Assembly: GCA_910577825.1 (NCBI GenBank)
Contig: CAJTOK010000029.1
Coordinates: forward strand, 1,001 to 43,341
Direction: 5' to 3'
DNA length: 42,341 nt
DNA from: an uncultured Lachnospiraceae bacterium
Lineage (GTDB): Bacteria > Bacillota > Clostridia > Lachnospirales > Lachnospiraceae
Shown: positions 41,347 to 42,341 of the stretch, piece by piece
How the letters are laid out: every line of letters starts with the position of its first letter
Numbering within the stretch: position 1 is the stretch's first letter
Translations under genes and position numbers: made by a program
Notes under the pieces: model-generated
Database searches by the model: none
What the model was told of the DNA's origin: nothing
What the model saw: only the letters and a program-made list of their open reading frames with translations

Positions 41347-42341
41347 ATGTTTAAGAAAAAGCCTGAAATAATAAAAAAAGAAGAAACAGAAGAAAGAAAA
41401 TATAAAATATGGATTATCAGTACATTATTTTTTTCAATTAGTGCATTTATAATGTTTGCTACAATTACAATCTATATTGACCCATTATTCCATTACCATA
41501 AACCATTAGAGAAATATAAATATCCAATTAATAATGAAAGATACCAGAATGATGGAATTACAAAGAATTTTGAATATGAAAGCATTATTACAGGAACTTC
41601 AATGACAGAAAACTTCAAAAAATCTGAAGCAGATAAAATATTTGGTAGCGACTTTATTAAAGTTCCATTTGCAGGAGGACATTATAAAGAAATAAATGAT
41701 AATCTTAAAAGGGCTTATAATTCTGGCAAAAATATAAAATATATAATAAGGTGTCTTGATTACAGCCATCTGGTTGAAGGTAAAGATACTTATAGAGAAG
41801 ATATAGAATATCCGTTTTATTTATATAATAGCAATTTATTTGATGATGTGAATTATGTACTGAATAAATCTATATTATTTGAGCAGACTTTGGGTGTTAT
41901 AAAACATACAAAAGCAGGACTTGAAACTACAAATTTTAATGAATATGCAAATTGGAACAATGCTTATACATTTGGTGCAGAAATAGTTTTAAGTACATAT
42001 ACTTTAAATGAACCTGCCAGTTCTACACAAATATTTTCAAAGGATGACCGAAGAATTGTTCTTGGGAATATCAGACAAAATGTAACAAGCCTGGCTGGTG
42101 AGCACCCTGAAACAACTTTTTATTATTTTTTTCCTCCATACAGCATTTGTTACTGGGATGGTTTAAAAAATGACGGACAAATAGACTGGCGTATTGATGC
42201 TGAACAGGCCTCCATTGAAGAGATTTTAAAATACCCTAATATTAAGCTTTATTCTTTTTGTAATAATTTTGAACTTGTGTGCAACTTGGACAATTACAAA
42301 GACCAGGCACATTATGGTGAATGGGTAAATTCCTGTCTCTT
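41347..42341 (+). CDS. Membrane-anchored SGNH-hydrolase-like protein, C-terminus cut by window end
   Basis: At least 331 residues are present. After a basic cytoplasmic segment, one helix (about 19-42) anchors the protein, and the rest faces outward. GTSMTENF (Gly83, Ser85) is in the position of SGNH block I and DQAHYGEW (Asp319, His322) has the DxxH pattern of block V. Proteins of this kind, including DltD-like ones, add or remove acyl groups on surface glycans. It follows the nucleotidyltransferase by 138 bases, has a TGGAGA site before the ATG and seems to belong to the glycan cluster. Its base composition is less extreme than the genes before it. Confidence 0.7.
   Translation, partial: MFKKKPEIIKKEETEERKYKIWIISTLFFSISAFIMFATITIYIDPLFHYHKPLEKYKYPINNERYQNDGITKNFEYESIITGTSMTENFKKSEADKIFGSDFIKVPFAGGHYKEINDNLKRAYNSGKNIKYIIRCLDYSHLVEGKDTYREDIEYPFYLYNSNLFDDVNYVLNKSILFEQTLGVIKHTKAGLETTNFNEYANWNNAYTFGAEIVLSTYTLNEPASSTQIFSKDDRRIVLGNIRQNVTSLAGEHPETTFYYFFPPYSICYWDGLKNDGQIDWRIDAEQASIEEILKYPNIKLYSFCNNFELVCNLDNYKDQAHYGEWVNSCL

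Noticed and set aside
1..42341. CRISPR arrays, tRNA or rRNA genes, insertion sequences
   Set aside because: No regularly spaced repeats, cloverleaf genes, rRNA segments or DDE transposase motifs were seen in reading either strand.

Overview
The window looks like a chromosomal segment of a low-GC, spore-lineage Firmicute, most likely a member of the Lachnospiraceae (Clostridia). The evidence is AT-rich coding sequence with strong AGGAGG-type ribosome binding sites, typical U-tract terminators, a SpoIIM-like protein, a GPH-type sugar symporter, a polA-coaE neighbourhood, and surface-polysaccharide genes of gut-Clostridia type. Genus cannot be decided from the sequence alone. Both ends cut through genes.

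Region 1 (1-6.7 kb): a partial AAA-ATPase-like gene reading leftward, a secreted 484-residue protein of unknown function with a strong terminator, a 180-bp imperfect palindrome, a decayed fused gene remnant, O-acetylhomoserine sulfhydrylase (metY) behind a consensus promoter that carries a 9-bp inverted repeat, a possible Imm1-like immunity protein, and an AlkA-like DNA glycosylase.

Region 2 (6.7-14.5 kb): a methyl-accepting chemotaxis receptor followed closely by a ROK-family regulator, then a three-gene catabolic operon (zinc polyol dehydrogenase, GPH symporter, PfkB fructokinase). The simplest reading is sensing, import, oxidation to a ketose and phosphorylation of one sugar or sugar alcohol. 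A DUF6273-type protein follows.

Region 3 (14.5-16.7 kb): a small scar-like patch with an N-terminally truncated XRE/zinc-ribbon gene, a second 5'-truncated gene pointing away from the same junction, and an apparently intact N4/N6-type DNA methyltransferase preceded by an 18-codon overlapping leader frame.

Region 4 (16.9-32 kb): DNA repair and core genes (sbcD, sbcC, a zinc-finger anti-sigma-like membrane protein, polA, coaE). A two-gene ABC-type ATPase plus TOPRIM module sits between polA and coaE; its domain make-up resembles the RloAB and PARIS/OLD-like phage-defence pairs. coaE runs by overlap into an OmpR-type response regulator and a histidine kinase, followed by a MacB/Bce-like ABC exporter.

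Region 5 (32-42.3 kb): a SpoIIM-like membrane protein, a membrane-anchored solute-binding-like protein, a tyrosine recombinase broken by a frameshift in an A7 run, and a very AT-rich surface-glycan cluster. The cluster holds two DXD-type glycosyltransferases, a Wzy-like polymerase, a Wzx flippase remnant fused in frame to an aminotransferase remnant, a glutaminase-less asparagine synthetase-like enzyme, a LicC/PntC-like nucleotidyltransferase, and a membrane-anchored SGNH-type protein cut by the window end. The cluster has clearly been remodelled by recombination.

The best candidate for an incompletely described system is the ATPase/TOPRIM pair at 24.66-26.54 kb. The glycan-decoration set at 39.3-42.3 kb is second.
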